Source: CAYWMY01 sp046352935
Lineage (GTDB): Bacteria; Pseudomonadota; Gammaproteobacteria; Steroidobacterales; Steroidobacteraceae
DNA length: 64,000 nucleotides
Assembly (NCBI GenBank): GCA_046352935.1
Contig: JAXMGR010000012.1
Coordinates: forward strand, 69,458 to 133,457
Direction: 5' to 3'
How positions within the stretch are numbered: the first letter of the stretch is position 1; each line of letters starts with the position of its first letter. A program made the position numbers and the translations under genes. This document shows, one piece after another, positions 33,401 through 48,400 of the stretch. Below the pieces are notes generated by a model that saw only the letters and a list, made by a program, of their open reading frames with translations, had not been told where the DNA came from and searched no databases.

Positions 33401-36400
33401 AGTCTATCGGGATGCTCGCGGACATCGCCGCGCGCGAGTCGCTGGTCGCCGACACGTTCGCAGAGGCTTCCGCCGTGCTGGGTTTCGACCTGTGGCGTCT
33501 GTGTCAGCAGGGTCCCGCGGAGGATCTGAATGCCACTGTGAACACCCAACCGGCGATGCTGGTCGCCGGCGTGGCGACCTGGCGCGTGTGGCAGCGGCGC
33601 GGGGCCTGCCCGCCCGCCATGACCGCGGGTCACAGCCTCGGCGAATTCACGGCGCTGGTCTGTGCAGGCGCGATGGACTTCCCGGCCACGGTGGCACTGG
33701 TGCGTCTGCGTGCAGAGGCCATGCAGCGCGCAGCACCGGCCGGCGTCGGCGCGATGGCGGCCGTGCTCGGACTCGACGATGACGCGGTGGAGGCGGCCTG
33801 TGTCGAGGCTGCGGCCGGGGAGATCGTGGAGCCCGCCAACTTCAACTCGCCGGGGCAGCTGGTCATCGCAGGCCACACTGGCGCGGTCACGCGCGCCGTC
33901 GAGGCCTGCAAGGCGCGCGGCGCCAAGCGCGCGGTCCTGCTGCCGGTGTCGGTCCCCTGTCACACGAGCCTGTTGCGCCCCGCGGCCGAAGAACTGAGGA
34001 AGCGCCTCGCCGACGTCGAGGTGCGCGCGCCGCGGGTTCCGGTCTACGCGTTCGACGGCAGCCTGCACGACTCGCCGGCAACGATCCGCGACGCCTTGTA
34101 CCGGCAGCTCTACAGCCCGGTGCGCTGGTCGACCATTGCCGGGCGCATGATCGCCGCGGGCATGACCGTCGCCGTGGAGTGCGGCCCCGGCAAGGTGCTC
34201 GCGGGCCTCGTGCGGCGCGCCGAAGGTGGTCGGAACGTGAGTGTCCACGCGCTGGAAGATGCCGCATCGCTCGATGCCGCGGTCAGCGCCTGTCCGGGAG
34301 CAGCAGCATGACGGATCGCACCCTCCTGAATGGAGAAGTCGCCCTCGTGACAGGGGCCTCGCGCGGAATCGGTCGGGCCATCGCGCTCGATCTCGCGCGC
34401 CACGGCGCCCGGGTCATCGGCACCGCAACCTCGGCCGCGGGCGCGGAACAGATCTCGGCGATGCTCGCCGCGGAGGGCCTCGCCGGCCGGGGTGTGGTCC
34501 TCGACGTCGCGGATGCGGCGGCCACCGATGCGGTACTCGCAGACGTGGAGAGGAACGAGGGCACCATCGGGATACTCGTGAACAATGCCGGCATCACGCG
34601 CGACACTCTGCTCCTGCGCATGAAACAGGACGACTGGGACGCGGTCATCAACACCAACCTGTCGTCGGTCTTCCGGCTATGCAAGTCCGTCCTGCGCGGC
34701 ATGATGAAGGCGCGGAAGGGACGCATCGTCAACATCGCCTCGGTCGTGGGGCTGATCGGGAACCCCGGGCAGGCGAATTACTGCGCGGCCAAGGCGGGCA
34801 TCGTAGGGTTCACGCGGTCGCTCGCGCGCGAGGTCGGCTCGCGGGGCATCACGGCCAACGTGGTGGCGCCGGGTTTTGTCGACACCGACATGACCCGGGC
34901 GCTCCCCGAGGAGCAGCGGAACGCTCTCGCGACCCGGATTCCCCTCGGACGGCTGGGTTCACCGGAGGACATCGCGGCCGCCGTGACCTTCCTGGCCTCG
35001 CCGCGGGCATCGTGGATCACAGGCGATACGTTGAACGTCAACGGCGGGATGCACATGCCCTGACGGCCCGAAGATCGGGCCGAAGACGAGGATTTTTCAG
35101 GAAAAACAGTCACAAGAGGCGTTCTTCGCTGGCGGGGCGGGGTGGGTTCCCATAAAATACGCGCCCCTGCGGCCGGGAGGCTCGTAGTGGCTTCAATCCA
35201 CTGAGGACAACAAGACGATGAGCACCGTTGAGGAACGAGTTAAGAAAATCGTTGCCGAGCAGTTGGGCGTCAAGGAAGGGGAAGTGACGAACGACGCATC
35301 TTTCGTCGACGATCTGGGAGCCGACTCGCTCGATACCGTCGAACTGGTGATGGCGCTCGAAGAGGAATTCGAGACCGAGATCCCGGACGAGGACGCCGAG
35401 AAGATCACCACCGTTCAGCAAGCCATCGACTACATCGTCGAGCACCAGAGCAAGGCTTGAGTCCCATGACCGCAGGTCCCCGGTGGTCAGCCGGGGATCG
35501 GCGGTCTGCTCACCGCCCGCGGTGAGCCGCGCCGGAGCCCCGCTTGTCCAAGCGTCGTGTCGTCGTCACCGGTCTGGGCCTCCTGTCTCCGGTGGGATCC
35601 ACCGTCGAGAGTTCGTGGGCCGCGGTGCTGGCCGGCAGGAGCGGTATCGGGCCCGTCACGATGTTCGACGCGGGCGAGTTCCCGTGCCGGATCGCGGGCA
35701 GCGTCGCGCCGTTCAGCATCGATGAGTACCTGCCCGCTCGCGATGCCCGCCGCATGGATCCCTTCATGCAGTACGGGATCGTGGCGGCCCTCCAGGCGTT
35801 CCGGGATTCCGGGCTCGAGGTGACCGACGGGAACCGCGAGCGCATCGGCGTGAACATGGGCGCAGGCATCGGTGGTCTCCACACCATCGAACAGAGCGTC
35901 GAGAAATTTCTCGAGACGCGCTCGCCGAAGAAGGTCTCGCCGTTCTTCGTTCCGTCCACGATCATCAACCTGATCTCGGGGCACACCTCGATCATGCTGG
36001 GCCTGCAGGGTCCCAACCTGGCCGTGGTCACGGCCTGCACGACATCCACGCATGCCGTCGGCCTGGCGCTGCGCTGCATCCAGTACGGCGACGCGGACGT
36101 GATGATCGCCGGCGGTGCAGAGATGGGCCAGACGCCGATGTCCATGGGCAGTTTCGGCCAGGCGAAGGCGCTGTCGACGCGCAACGACGAACCCGCCCGG
36201 GCGAGCCGTCCCTGGGACCGGGATCGCGATGGTTTCGTGCTCGCCGATGGCGCGGGCGCCATGGTCCTCGAGGAGTACGAACATGCGCGGGCGCGTGGCG
36301 CGCGCATCATCGCCGAAGTCGCCGGTTTCGGCATGAGCGGGGATGCCCATCACATCACGGCACCGCCGGAGGACGGCGGCGGCGCCCGGCTCGCGATGCG

Positions 36401-39400
36401 CAATGCGCTGCGTGACGCGGCGCTCGATCCGTCGGCCATCCAGTACCTCAACGCGCATGCCACCTCGACGCCGCTCGGCGATCTCGCCGAGACGATCGCG
36501 ATCAAGCGCGCCTTCGGCCCGCACGCTGCGGGACTGGCGGTGAGTTCCACGAAGTCCGTGACCGGGCACATGCTCGGTGCAGCCGGCGTTGCGGAGGCGA
36601 TCTTCTCCGTGCTCGCCATCCGCGATCAGGTGGCACCGCCGACCATCAATCTGGACCATCCGGGCGACGGCTGCGATCTCGATTACGTGCCGCACACCGC
36701 CAGGTCCATGCGCATCGACACGGCGATGTCCAACTCCTTTGGTTTCGGCGGCACGAACGGTACGCTGATATTCCGCGCGCCGGCCTAGGTCCACGCCTGA
36801 GTCGGTCGAACTCGTGGTGTGTTCCGCACCTCGGCCGCATGCCTGCTGCATCCGGAGTCGGCGTTGAGCATCTGTCTCGTCAATGGTGAACCCTCGGAGG
36901 CCGTGTCCGTCATGGATCGCGGCCTGCAGTATGGGGACGGCCTCTTCGAGACGGTCGCGGTGCTGGACGGTCGTCCACGGTTCATCGAGAGACACCTGTC
37001 GAGGCTGCGGTGTGGTTGCGAACGCCTCGGCGTCCCGGCACCCGATCCGGAGCGCGTCGCCGGTGAAGTCACCCGGGTCGCGGGGTCGGGCCGTGCGGTC
37101 GTCAAGATCATCCTGACACGAGGCGAGGGAGGGCGCGGCTACCGTCCGGCAGGAGACGCGCGTGTCACGCGGATCTGCCGGCGCTTCGACTGGCCCGTGC
37201 ACGAGCGCCCCTGGCACGACGTCGGCGTCGAGGTGCGCTGGTGCCTGACGCGCCTCGCGCTGCAGCCGCTGCTCGCGGGCCTGAAGCACCTGAACCGGCT
37301 GGAACAGGTGCTGGCGCGCGCCGAGTGGGACGATCAACAGGTGCCCGAGGGCCTGATGATGGATGCCGAGGGCTGCGTCGTGTCCGGCACCCAGAGCAAC
37401 CTGTTCGTGATCCGCGGTGGTGAACTGCAGACGCCGGCCATCGATCGATGCGGCGTCGCCGGAGTCGTCCGAGACGCGGTGATCGACGCTGCGCGGCGCG
37501 AGGGCGTGGCGGTGCGCGAGTGCCGGCTTGGTGTGCAGGATGTGCTCGCTGCCGACGAGCTGTTCCTCACGAGTGCCGTCATCGGCGTCTGGCCCGTCGT
37601 CGCGCTCGCAACGCAGAACTGGGCCATCGGGCCACTCACGCGTCGCGCGGGCGAATGGGTGGCGCGATGCTGACGCGCCGTCGATGGCTGGGGGCATCCG
37701 TCGCGGCCGCGGTCCTGTTGCTGGTGCTGGTCGCGGCTCTCGGGTTCGAACACTGGCGCCGCGGACCCCTCGCGGGCCTGCGGGCCGACACCGTCGTCAT
37801 CGTGCCCCAGGGGACCAGTCTCAATGCCGTCGCGCGCCTGCTGGAAGCCCGGGGCGTCCTGTCAGCATCGCTGCCGTTCGTGGTGCTCGGTCGCCTCGAG
37901 GCTGCCAGTTCGCGGCTGAAGGCCGGCGAATATGCGTTGCGTGCCGGCAGTTCTCCGCAGGACGTGCTCGAGCTGTTCGTGTCGGGCCAGGTCGTGGCGC
38001 ACCGCGTGACGCTGCTCGAGGGCTGGACCTTCCAGCAGGCCGTGGCGGCGGTGCGGGCGCACGAGGCGGTCGAGAAGACGGCGGCGGGCGGGGACCCGGT
38101 CGCGCTCGCGGCGGCGCTCGGCCGCCCGGATGGCGGAGTGGAGGGACGCCTGTTCCCGGATACGTACACCTTTCCCCGCGGTACCACGGACGTCGAACTG
38201 CTGCGGCGGGCGGCGACGGCTCTCGATGACCGGCTGCAGCGTGCCTGGCGGGAGCGCGCCGAGGGACTGCCGCTGGCATCACCCGCCGAAGCGCTGGTGC
38301 TGGCCTCGCTCGTGGAGAAGGAAACCGCGGTGGACGACGAGCGGCCGCTGGTCGCTGGCGTCTTCGTGAACCGCCTGCGACTCGGCATGCGCCTGCAGAC
38401 CGACCCGGCCGTGATCTACGGGATGGGGGCCGCGTTCGACGGGAATCTGCGGCGCCAGGACCTGCGGCGTGACACACCGTACAACACCTATACGCGCGCG
38501 GGCCTCCCGCCCACGCCGATCGCGCTGCCGGGTGCGGCTTCGATCGTCGCCGCCACGCGACCGGCCAGTACCGGTGCGCTGTATTTCGTGGCGAGCGGGC
38601 AGGGCGATGGCAGGCACCGATTCGCGTCGACGCTTGCGGAGCATAATCGCAATGTCGCGTCCTACCTCGCGACGCTGCGAAGTTCCGGGGAAGACAGGCC
38701 GTGAAGGGAAGGCTGATCACGATCGAGGGCATCGAAGGTGTCGGCAAGTCCACCCAGCGTGAGGCAATCGCCGCGTGGCTCACGGCCTCGGGTGCCGAGG
38801 TTGTCGCCACGCGGGAGCCCGGCGGGACGCCGCTCGCCGAACAGGTACGTCGCCTCGTGCTCGAACACGGCAGCGAGGTCGTGAGCGGCCGCAGCGAGCT
38901 GCTGCTGATGTTCGCCGCGCGCTCGATCCACCTGGACAACTGCATCCGTCCGGCGCTGCGACGCGGCGCGGTGGTGCTGTGCGACCGCTTCACGGACGCG
39001 ACCTACGCCTACCAGGGCGCCGGCCGCGGGGTGCCGATGGATCACATCTCCGCGCTCGAACGCATCACGCAGGACGACCTGCGGCCGGACCTGACCCTCC
39101 TGTTCGACTGCCCCGTCGAAGTTGCCCTGCGGCGCATGCGGGACCGGGGTACGGGCAGCGACCGGTTCGAGACCGAGCAGGCCGGATTCTTCGAACGCGT
39201 ACGACGGGAATACCTGAGGCGGGCCGCGGTCGACCCGGCGCGCTTCCGCGTGATCGACGCGGCGCCGGAAGCGGCAGTCGTGTACCAGTCGGTCGTACGG
39301 GTCCTGCAGGATGCCTGGGCCGGCTGGAGCGCTGGTTGATGGATGCGGGTGACTCCCTGTCCTGGCTCGCGACACCGCGGAGTCAGTTGCGTGCGGCGAG

Positions 39401-42400
39401 GGATGCGGATCGACTGCCGCATGCCGTCCTGCTCCTCGGGCCGCCGGGCATCGGCAAGCTCGAACTGGCGCGCTGGCTCGCGTCGCTCGTGCTCTGCACG
39501 GCGCCAGCAGGGCCCTGCGGTGGCTGTGCCGGCTGCGAACTGTTCGCGGCCGGCAACCATCCCGACCTGACGGTCTGCGGATTGCTCGAGGACGCTGCTT
39601 CGATCAAAGTGGAACAGATCCGTGCGCTGATCGAGGCCATGACGCTCAAGAGTTATCTGGGCGGCTACAAGGTCGCGATCCTCTCTCCTGCGGACCGGAT
39701 GAATACCAGCTCCTTCAATGCCTTGCTGAAGCTTCTCGAGGAGCCACCCGATCAGACCCTGCTGATCCTCACCACCGTACGACTCGATGCCATCCCGGTC
39801 ACCGTGGCCAGCCGCTGCCAACGGCTCCCCATCGCTGTGCCCGCACCACCACAGGCGCTGGCGTGGCTCGAGGCCCGCAAGCCGGGCACCGACTGGGCAC
39901 TGCCGCTCGCCTTGGCCGCGGGTGTGCCAGCCCGCGCGCTTGTGCTCGAGGAACAGGGCGTCCGGCAGCTCTTCGACGAGGTCGCGGCGACCGTGGCGGG
40001 CCGCTCACTGGATGTCGTGGCGGCCGCCGCGCACTGGGTCGAAGACCGTCCCGCGGAGAGACTGCGGTGTCTCGAACAATGTCTCGTGGCGCTCGTGCGA
40101 TCGGCATTCGGCAGTGATCCAGTTAACAATAGCCATCGCTTCGGCTTGCCAACTTCGGGTAGGCTTCCTGATATTAGGACGCTCATTCACCTGATCGACG
40201 CCACGCGTGAGGCGCTGGCCCGTCTGGAGGGCCAGCTCAACCTTCAGCTCATGCTGGAGGCCCTGCTGGTGCGGGTGAAGTCCGCTTTCACTTGAGCAGC
40301 GATGACTGAGGAGACCTTTCGGGTGAAGACGCGCGCGCCATCGGCCAAGCCCGGGCTGCTCACGCTCACCATCAAGGACAAGAGCGCTCTGTATCTCGCC
40401 TACATGCCGTTCGTCCGGAACGGCGGCCTCTTCATCCCGACCAATAGCAACTACCGGCTCGGTGACGAGGTGTTCATGCTGCTGAACCTGATGGGCGAGG
40501 ACGAAAAGCTGCCCGTCGCCGGACGCGTCATCTGGGTGACGCCGAAGGGTGCGCAGGGCAAGCGGACCGCGGGTATCGGCGTACAGTTCAGCGATCAGGA
40601 CCGCGGCATGACCCAGAAGAAGATCGAGGCCTACCTGGCCGGCGCGCTGGGTGGCGACAAACCGACCCACACCATGTAGCGGGCGCACGGGGCCGCCTGC
40701 CGGCCTCCGGGCCGCTCAGCTTCCCCTGATCCGGGCCGCTTCGTTGCCGGCGAGTCCGCCGCGCAGGACGTATGCGTCGAACCCGCGTTCCGACAGCAGG
40801 AACGCCCCCGCCGAACTCCGCCGCCCCGTGTCGCACACGACGACGTACGGAATGTTCCTGTCCAGGGTCTTGAGCTTCAGGCGGATGAAATACAGCGGGA
40901 TGTTGACCGATCCCTCGATCCGCGAGTTCTCGAACTCGCTCGGCAGGCGCACGTCCAGCCACTGCCCCCCGCGGGCGACGGTCTCGGCGGCCTCTGCATA
41001 GTCCACCCAGTGGAGCATGGGCTCGTTGAACAGGCGGCGGAAGTCGTCCTTGCCGAGCCGCATCAGCGAGCCGTCGGTGAGCATGGTCACGGTGGCATTG
41101 CGCTTGGCCTCGGAGATCAGCGCTTCTTCGCCGAAGGTGTCGCCGACGCCGAGTTCGGCGAGCCGGATGCCCTCGCGGTTCAACGGTGTTTCGCGCGTCA
41201 CCACGCAGCGACCGGAGGTGATGGCGTAGAAATAGTCGCCATCATCGCCCTGCTTGATGATGACCTCGCCGGCGCGCGTGTTCACACGCTGCATGCGCAG
41301 GAAGATCGCCTGCAGGTTGGCCGGTGGAATGCGGTGGAACGCCTTCGTCTGCAGCAGGGTCGTCATCCAGTCGTCGCCGGCCTGCGCACCCTCCTGCCCG
41401 AGTTCGCCGACCTCGTAGGTGCCGGTCTGGTCCCAGGTCAGCAGCACGTCGAGCAGGTCGCTGTCGATCGCGATGTAGTCGATGTCCGTGAGCGCGCGAG
41501 CCGTGAACCTGCGGGGCTGGCTGGGACCGATGGGATTGCGTGCCTCGCTGGAACCGGCTCGGACGATCGCGACGGTCTGTTCTCCAGCGCAGAGTTCCAG
41601 GTCGCCGGCGACGAGGTAATACGTCTTCTTGTCGGTGTCGCCCTCCTTGAACAGGATGCGGCCGGCCTCGAGCGTGCGCAGCACCGTCTTGCGCGCCAGC
41701 GCGTTGAGGTTCTCCGACTTGAGTCCGTCCAGAGGCGAGAAAGACCGCAGTACTGAGCGGTCCAGCGGCTTACCTTCCATGCGTCTTGTTCATCGAATGG
41801 CAGGAGGGCGGTGTTTCAGCAGTGTGTACTGCGCTCGAATCCTACCATGAGGCATTGATCGGCCGGCATGCCACATCGTGCCGTGGCTCACGTCCCGGTG
41901 CATCCGGGCGGTTCATCCGGCGGCAGCAGGACGATGCGTCCGTGCACCTGCCTCCCTTCCAGCGCACGCAGGGCGCGTGAGGCGTCGGCGAGCGGATGGC
42001 ACTCCGAGACGACCGGCCGCAGATGGCCGGCCGCGGTCCAGACCGCGAGCTGGCGATCGGCCCGCCGGGCGACTTCGGGATCACGCCGCGCCGCCTCGCC
42101 GGCACGTACCCCGAGGATGCCGTAGCCCTTGATGAGCGGCAGATTTGCCCTGACGGTACCGATGCGTCCCGAGGCGAAGCCGACGACGAGTACCCGGCCG
42201 TTCCATGCCGGCAGTCTCAGTGCCTGTTCGAAGAGATCGCCTCCGACGGGATCAAAGATCACGTCGACGCCGTCGGGAGCGATGGCACGGACCTGCTCGA
42301 CCAGCGGGCCGCGGCGATAGTCGACGGTGTGGGCGGCGCCGCGCGAATGCGCCGCCTCGAGTTTCCCGGGCGAGGAGGCGGCGGCGATGACGCGCGCGCC

Positions 42401-45400
42401 CAGCAGTCGCGCGATCTCGACCGCCGCGAGGCCGGTGCCGCCGCCTGCACCGAGCACGAGCACGGTCTCTCCGGCCTGCAGCCGGGCACGGTCCGTCAGC
42501 GCGTGCCAGGCGGTATAGGCAGCGATGCGATAACAGGCGCTCTCCGGCAGCGTGAAGCTTGCGGGTGCGCGGGTGACCGATGCCGCCGGTACGACGGCTT
42601 CCGACGCAAACAGGCCGTGATACTGGTTCGCGACGACCCGGTCTCCGTTGCGGAAACCCGTCGTGCCGGGACCCGTTTCCTCGACGATGCCCGCAGCCTC
42701 CATGCCGGGCACGAACGGTGCGGCCACGCGCAGCTGGTACTGACCGCGGGTCATCAGCACGTCGGGGAAGTTGACGCCGCTGGCCATGATCCGGAGCCTG
42801 AGCTCACCTGGCCCAAGGGCCTGTCGCGGCCAGCGGCGCAGCTTCACCGCGTCCGGTCCGGTGAGTTCTTCGCAGACGGCGGCCCAGCGCTGGCCGGTCA
42901 CGGTCTCCGCTTCGTTCATGCTCCTCCCGTACTGTCAGCCCCGTCGACGCGGCCGCTGCTCTGCCATGAGCCCCTGCGCGGATCCTCGCTGCCGGCGGGA
43001 CGATAACACCATCGGCGCGCCGGACGCCGCATCGTGCGGGCGGGCCCGGCGGGCACCCGTGAACGTTCCGCACAGTTGCGGTAAGGTGCCGGGCAGTTGC
43101 ACGACCAAGGACCGAGTCATGGCGGACGCATTCATCTACGACCACGTAAGGACCCCGCGCGGCCGCGGCAAGCCGGACGGCGCGCTGCACGAGATCACAC
43201 CGATCCAGCTCGCGGCGCAGACGCTCGATGCGCTGCGGCGGCGGACGGAACTCGACACCGCCCTCGTCGACGATGTCGTCTTGGGCTGCGTGTCCCCGGT
43301 CGGCGAGCAGGGCGGCAACATCGCACGCGTGGCGGCGCTGGTCGCGGGCTATGCCCAGACCGTGGCGGGCCAGCAGCTGAACCGCTTCTGCGCCTCGGGT
43401 CTGGAAGCCGTGAACAACGCGGCCGCTCAGGTGATGTCCGGGCAGAGCGACGCCGTGGTCGCCGGGGGTGTCGAGTCGATGTCGCGTGTCCCCATGGGTT
43501 CCGATGGCACGGCCTGGGCTTCCGACCCGGCGGTGGCCTGGCAGACCTTCGTCGTACCCCAGGGTATCGGCGCCGATCTGATCGCGACGCTCGACGGGTT
43601 CTCCCGCAGCGACGTCGACGCCTTTGCCGCCGAGAGCCAGCGGCGCGCGGCGCAGGCCTGGAACGCGGGCTGGTTCTCGCGCTCCGTGACGCCGGTTCGC
43701 GACGTGCTGGGCGAGATCGTGCTCGAGCGCGACGAGCACGTGCGCGGTGATGTCACCGTCGCGTCGCTCGGAGCACTCAAGGCCGCGTTCGAGATCCCGG
43801 GCGAGCAGGCGGGCTTCGACGCCGTTGCCCAGCTCCGCTACCCGCAGGTCGAGGCAATCCGGCACGTCCACACGGCGGGCAACTCGAGCGGCATCGTCGA
43901 CGGTGCGGCCGCCGTGCTCGTCGGCAGCCGCCGCTTCGGTACGCGACTCGGGCGGCCGCCGCGTGCGCGGGTGCGCGCCTTCACATCGATCGGCAGCGAA
44001 CCCACGATCATGCTCACGGGTCCGGCACTCGTCACCGAGAAGCTCCTCAAGCGGGCGCGCATGAACCTCGCCGACATCGATCTGTTCGAGGTGAACGAGG
44101 CCTTTGCATCCGTGGTCCTGCGTTTCATGCGGCGTTTCGATCTGCTGCCGGAGAAGGTCAACGTGAACGGCGGCGCGATCGCCATGGGGCACCCGCTCGG
44201 CGCGACGGGCGCCATGATCCTGGGCACGGTGCTCGACGAACTGGAGCGCAGGAACCTGTCCACGGCTCTGGTGACACTGTGCGTGGGTGCCGGCATGGGC
44301 ACCGCCACGATCATCGAGCGCGTCTGATCCGCGCCGTTCCACGGGAGTAGCAGCGCATGCCCAAGAATCTGAGCCTCGTCGTCGACGGCGACGGCATCGC
44401 AACCATCCGCTTCGACGTGCCCGGTCGTTCCATGAACGTCCTGTCCTCGGCCGTGATCGATGAGTTCGCCGCGGCCGTCGATTCCGCCCTCGCGGATCCC
44501 GCGGTGCGCGGCATCCTCGTCACCTCCGGCAAGCCGAGCTTCATGCCCGGCGCCGATCTCACGGAACTCGCGCAGCAGTTCGAGCGGCAGCGCACGCCCA
44601 CGCAGGCGCGTGACGACCACGCCGGCCTGTCGAAACTGCTCCGGCGTCTCGAGACGGGCGGCAAGCCCGTGGCCGCCGCCATCAATGGCGTCGCGCTCGG
44701 CGGTGGCTTCGAGATCTGCCTCGCCTGCCACTACCGGGTGCTGGCCGACGATCCGAAGGCCCAGGTCGGCCTGCCCGAGGTCAAGGTCGGGCTGCTCCCG
44801 GGCGCCGGTGGCACACAGCGCCTGCCGCGCCTCGTCGGCATCGAGAAGGCCCTGCCGCTCCTGCTCGAGGGCAACAACCTGAAGCCCGCAGAGGCACTCA
44901 AGCTCCGTGTCGTGCACGAGGTCGTGCCGCCGGACCAGGTGGTCGCCAACGCGCGTCGCTGGCTGCTGGGCACGCCGAATGCTCAGCAGCCCTGGGACCA
45001 GAAAGGCTTCCAGGTCCCGGGCGGCTCGAACATCGCGCTGCCTTCGATCGGGACGACCTTCTTCGTCGCGACGGCGCGCGTCGCAAAGGCGACGATGCGC
45101 AACTATCCCGCACCGCCCGCGATCCTCTCCGCCGTCTTCGAAGGCACGCAGGTGCCGATCGACCGCGGGCTCGCCATCGAGCTGAAGTATTTCTCGAAGC
45201 TCGTCACCGGACCGGTCGCGCGCAATCTCATGCGCACGATGTTCATCAACAAGGGTCTTGCCGACAAGCTCGACCGGCGCCCGCGCGATGTGCCGAAGAG
45301 CGAGGTGCGCAGGCTCGGTGTGCTGGGCGCGGGCATGATGGGGGCGGGCATCGCCTACGTGGCCGCTCAGGCCGGCATCGACTGTGTCCTGCTCGATGCG

Positions 45401-48400
45401 ACGCAGGCGCAGGCCGACAAGGGCAAGGGCTATGCCGCGAACCAGCTGAAGAAGGATCTCGAGAAGGGTCGCGTCACCCAGGCGCAGGTCGATGCGCTGC
45501 TGTCGCGCATCCGGCCCACGACGGATTACGCGGACCTCACCGGCTGCGATCTGGTGGTCGAGGCCGTCTTCGAGAACCGGGGCATCAAGGCCGACGTCAC
45601 CGCGAAGGCCGAGGCCGTGATCCCGTCCGCGGCCACGTTCGCGAGCAACACCTCGACGCTGCCGATCACGGGCCTCGCGAAGGCATCGAAGCGCCCGCAG
45701 CAGTTCATCGGCATCCACTTCTTCTCGCCGGTCGAGCGCATGCCGCTCGTGGAGATCATCGTCGGCAGACGCACGAGCCAGGAGACGATCGCGCGGGCGC
45801 TCGATTTCGTCGGCCAGCTGCGCAAGACGCCGATCGTGGTCAATGACAGCCGCAACTTCTACACCAGTCGCGTGTTCGGCACCTACACGCAGGAAGGGCA
45901 GAAGATGCTGGAGGAGGGCATCGATCCGGCGTTGATCGAGAATGCCGCGCGCGCGGTCGGCATGCCCGTGGGACCGCTCGCCGTGACCGACGAGGTCTCG
46001 CTCGAGCTGCAGTGGAACGTGCTGCAGCAGACCCGCGAGGACCTGGGACCGAAGTTCGTCGAGCCGGTCTCCTACGGGGTGCTGCGGCGCTTCGTCGTGG
46101 ACCTCGAGCGCATGGGGCGCAAGTCCGGCGGCGGCTTCTACGATTATCCCGCCGGAGGGAAGAAGCAGCTCTGGCCCGGACTCGCGGAGCTGTACCCGCG
46201 TGCGGCGAAGCAGCCCACGGTCGAGGAAGTCGGTCGGCGGCTGCTGTACAGCCAGGCACTGGAGACGGCGCGCTGCCATGAGGAGGGCGTCGTGACCAGC
46301 GCGGCCGAGGCCGACCTGGGCTCGATCCTGGGCTGGGGCTTCCCCGCCTGGACCGGCGGTACGCTGTCGTTCATCGACACCGTCGGCCTGCCGGAGTTCG
46401 TGAAGGAGTGCCAGCGGCTCGCGAAAAGCTGCGGCCCGCGGTTCCGGCCGCCGCGCGGTCTCGTCGAACGCGCTGCCCGCGGAGAGACCTACCACGGCGG
46501 CCCGGGTGCGAAGGCTCGGGAGGCGTGAGACCACGGCGTGACGGGTCGCGCGTCCTCGGCATGACGACGCGGATGAGCCGATCCGGGAGCGGAGGCGCCG
46601 CGTGGGACCGCTAGCGGGCGTCAGGGTCATCGAGATGGCGGGCCTCGGTCCCGCACCGCTGTGCGGCATGCTGCTCGCCGACCTCGGCGCAGAGGTCGTG
46701 CTCGTGGATCGCTCGCGCGAGATGGTCGCGACGCGGCGCATCGATCCGATCTACCGCAACCGGCGGGGCATCGCGCTGAACCTGAAGAACCCCGCGGGCA
46801 TCGAGGTCCTGCTCGGCCTGGCGGCAAAGGCCGACATCCTCATCGAGTGTTTCCGTCCCGGCGTGATGGAACGGCTCGGCGCGGGTCCCGATGCCTGCCT
46901 CGCCCGGAATCCACGGCTCGTCTACGGGCGCATGACGGGATGGGGCCAGGACGGTCCACTGGCCCGGAGCGCCGCCCACGACATCAATTACCTGGCGCTC
47001 ACGGGCCTGCTGCACCAGATCGGCCCCGTGGGCGGCAGACCGGTGCCGCCCGAATACTTCGTCGGCGACTTCGGCGCCGGCGGTGCGATGCTGGCGATCG
47101 GCGTGCTCGCGGCGCTCACGGCGGCGCGGGTCTCCGGCCGCGGCCAGGTCGTCGATGCCGCGATCGTCGACGGTGCCATCGCGATGATGGGCGTGCTGTA
47201 CGCATTGCGTGGCACGCCGCTGGTTCGCGATGCGACCGGCGAGAACTATCTCGCCGGAGCGGCGCCCTGGTACGACACTTATGCGACGAAGGACGGGCGC
47301 TACGTTTCGGTGGGGGCGCTCGAACCGCAGTTCTTCGGGCTGCTGCTCGACCGGCTCGGCCTCGACCGCGGTCGCTGGGCGCCGCTCGGATTCCCCAACG
47401 TCGGCGACGAGGCGCGACGCGAGTGGCCGGCGCTGCGCGCCGCGATGGCCGCCGCGTTCGCGTCGCGCACGCGTGATGAATGGTGCGGGATCCTGGAGGG
47501 TTCGGATGCGTGCTTCGCGCCGGTGCTGAGCATGGCGGAGGCACCGGGACATCCGCACAACGTCGCGCGCGGCAGTTTCATCGAGGTCGACGGCGTGCTG
47601 CAGCACGCGCCGGCGCCGCGGTTCAGCGGCACGCCACCGGGCCCCGTGCGCCCGCCGCCGGCCGCGGGTGCGGACACCGATGCCGTACTCCGGGACGGCG
47701 GCTGGCGCGACGATCAGATCGCTGCGCTGCGGGACGCGGGAGCGCTCGACTGAGAGCGAGTCTGACGATACCCGCGTGCAGTCGATGACGGCACGCGGCG
47801 ATCAGGCGAGGGGGGGAATTGCAGGCGAACCATGATCCGGAACCGCGGGTCGCTCCGCGACGCGCGCTCTATGGCTGGGCCATCGTCGCGGTGCTGGTGC
47901 TCGCATCGGTGGTGTCCTACGTGGACCGCCAGGTGGTCGCGATCGTCGTCGCACCGATGAAGTCGGATCTCGGTGTCGGCGACACCGAGGTCGGGCTGCT
48001 CTACGGGATCTTCGCGCTGTTCTACGCGATCGCCGCCATTCCGATCGCGATGCTCGCCGACCGTCGTTCGCGTACGCGCCTCATCGCGGCCGGCATCGCG
48101 CTGTGGAGCCTCATGACCGCACTTTGCGGCCTTTCGCGCAGCTTCCTGCAGGTGCTGCTGGCGCGCATCGGTGTCGGTGTCGGCGAGGCGGTGCTGACGC
48201 CGGCTGCCAATTCGCTCATCGCCGACAGCTTCCCGCGCGAGAAAGTGCCGCTCGCGGTCGGTGTCTTCATGGTTGGCTCGACCCTGGGCAGCGGCCTGGG
48301 CTTCCTCGTCGGCGGTCTCGTGCTCGGACTCGTGGAGTCCGCCGGCCGCACGCGGATACCGCTGCTCGGTGAGCTGGCGGCGTGGCAGCAGGTGTTCGTC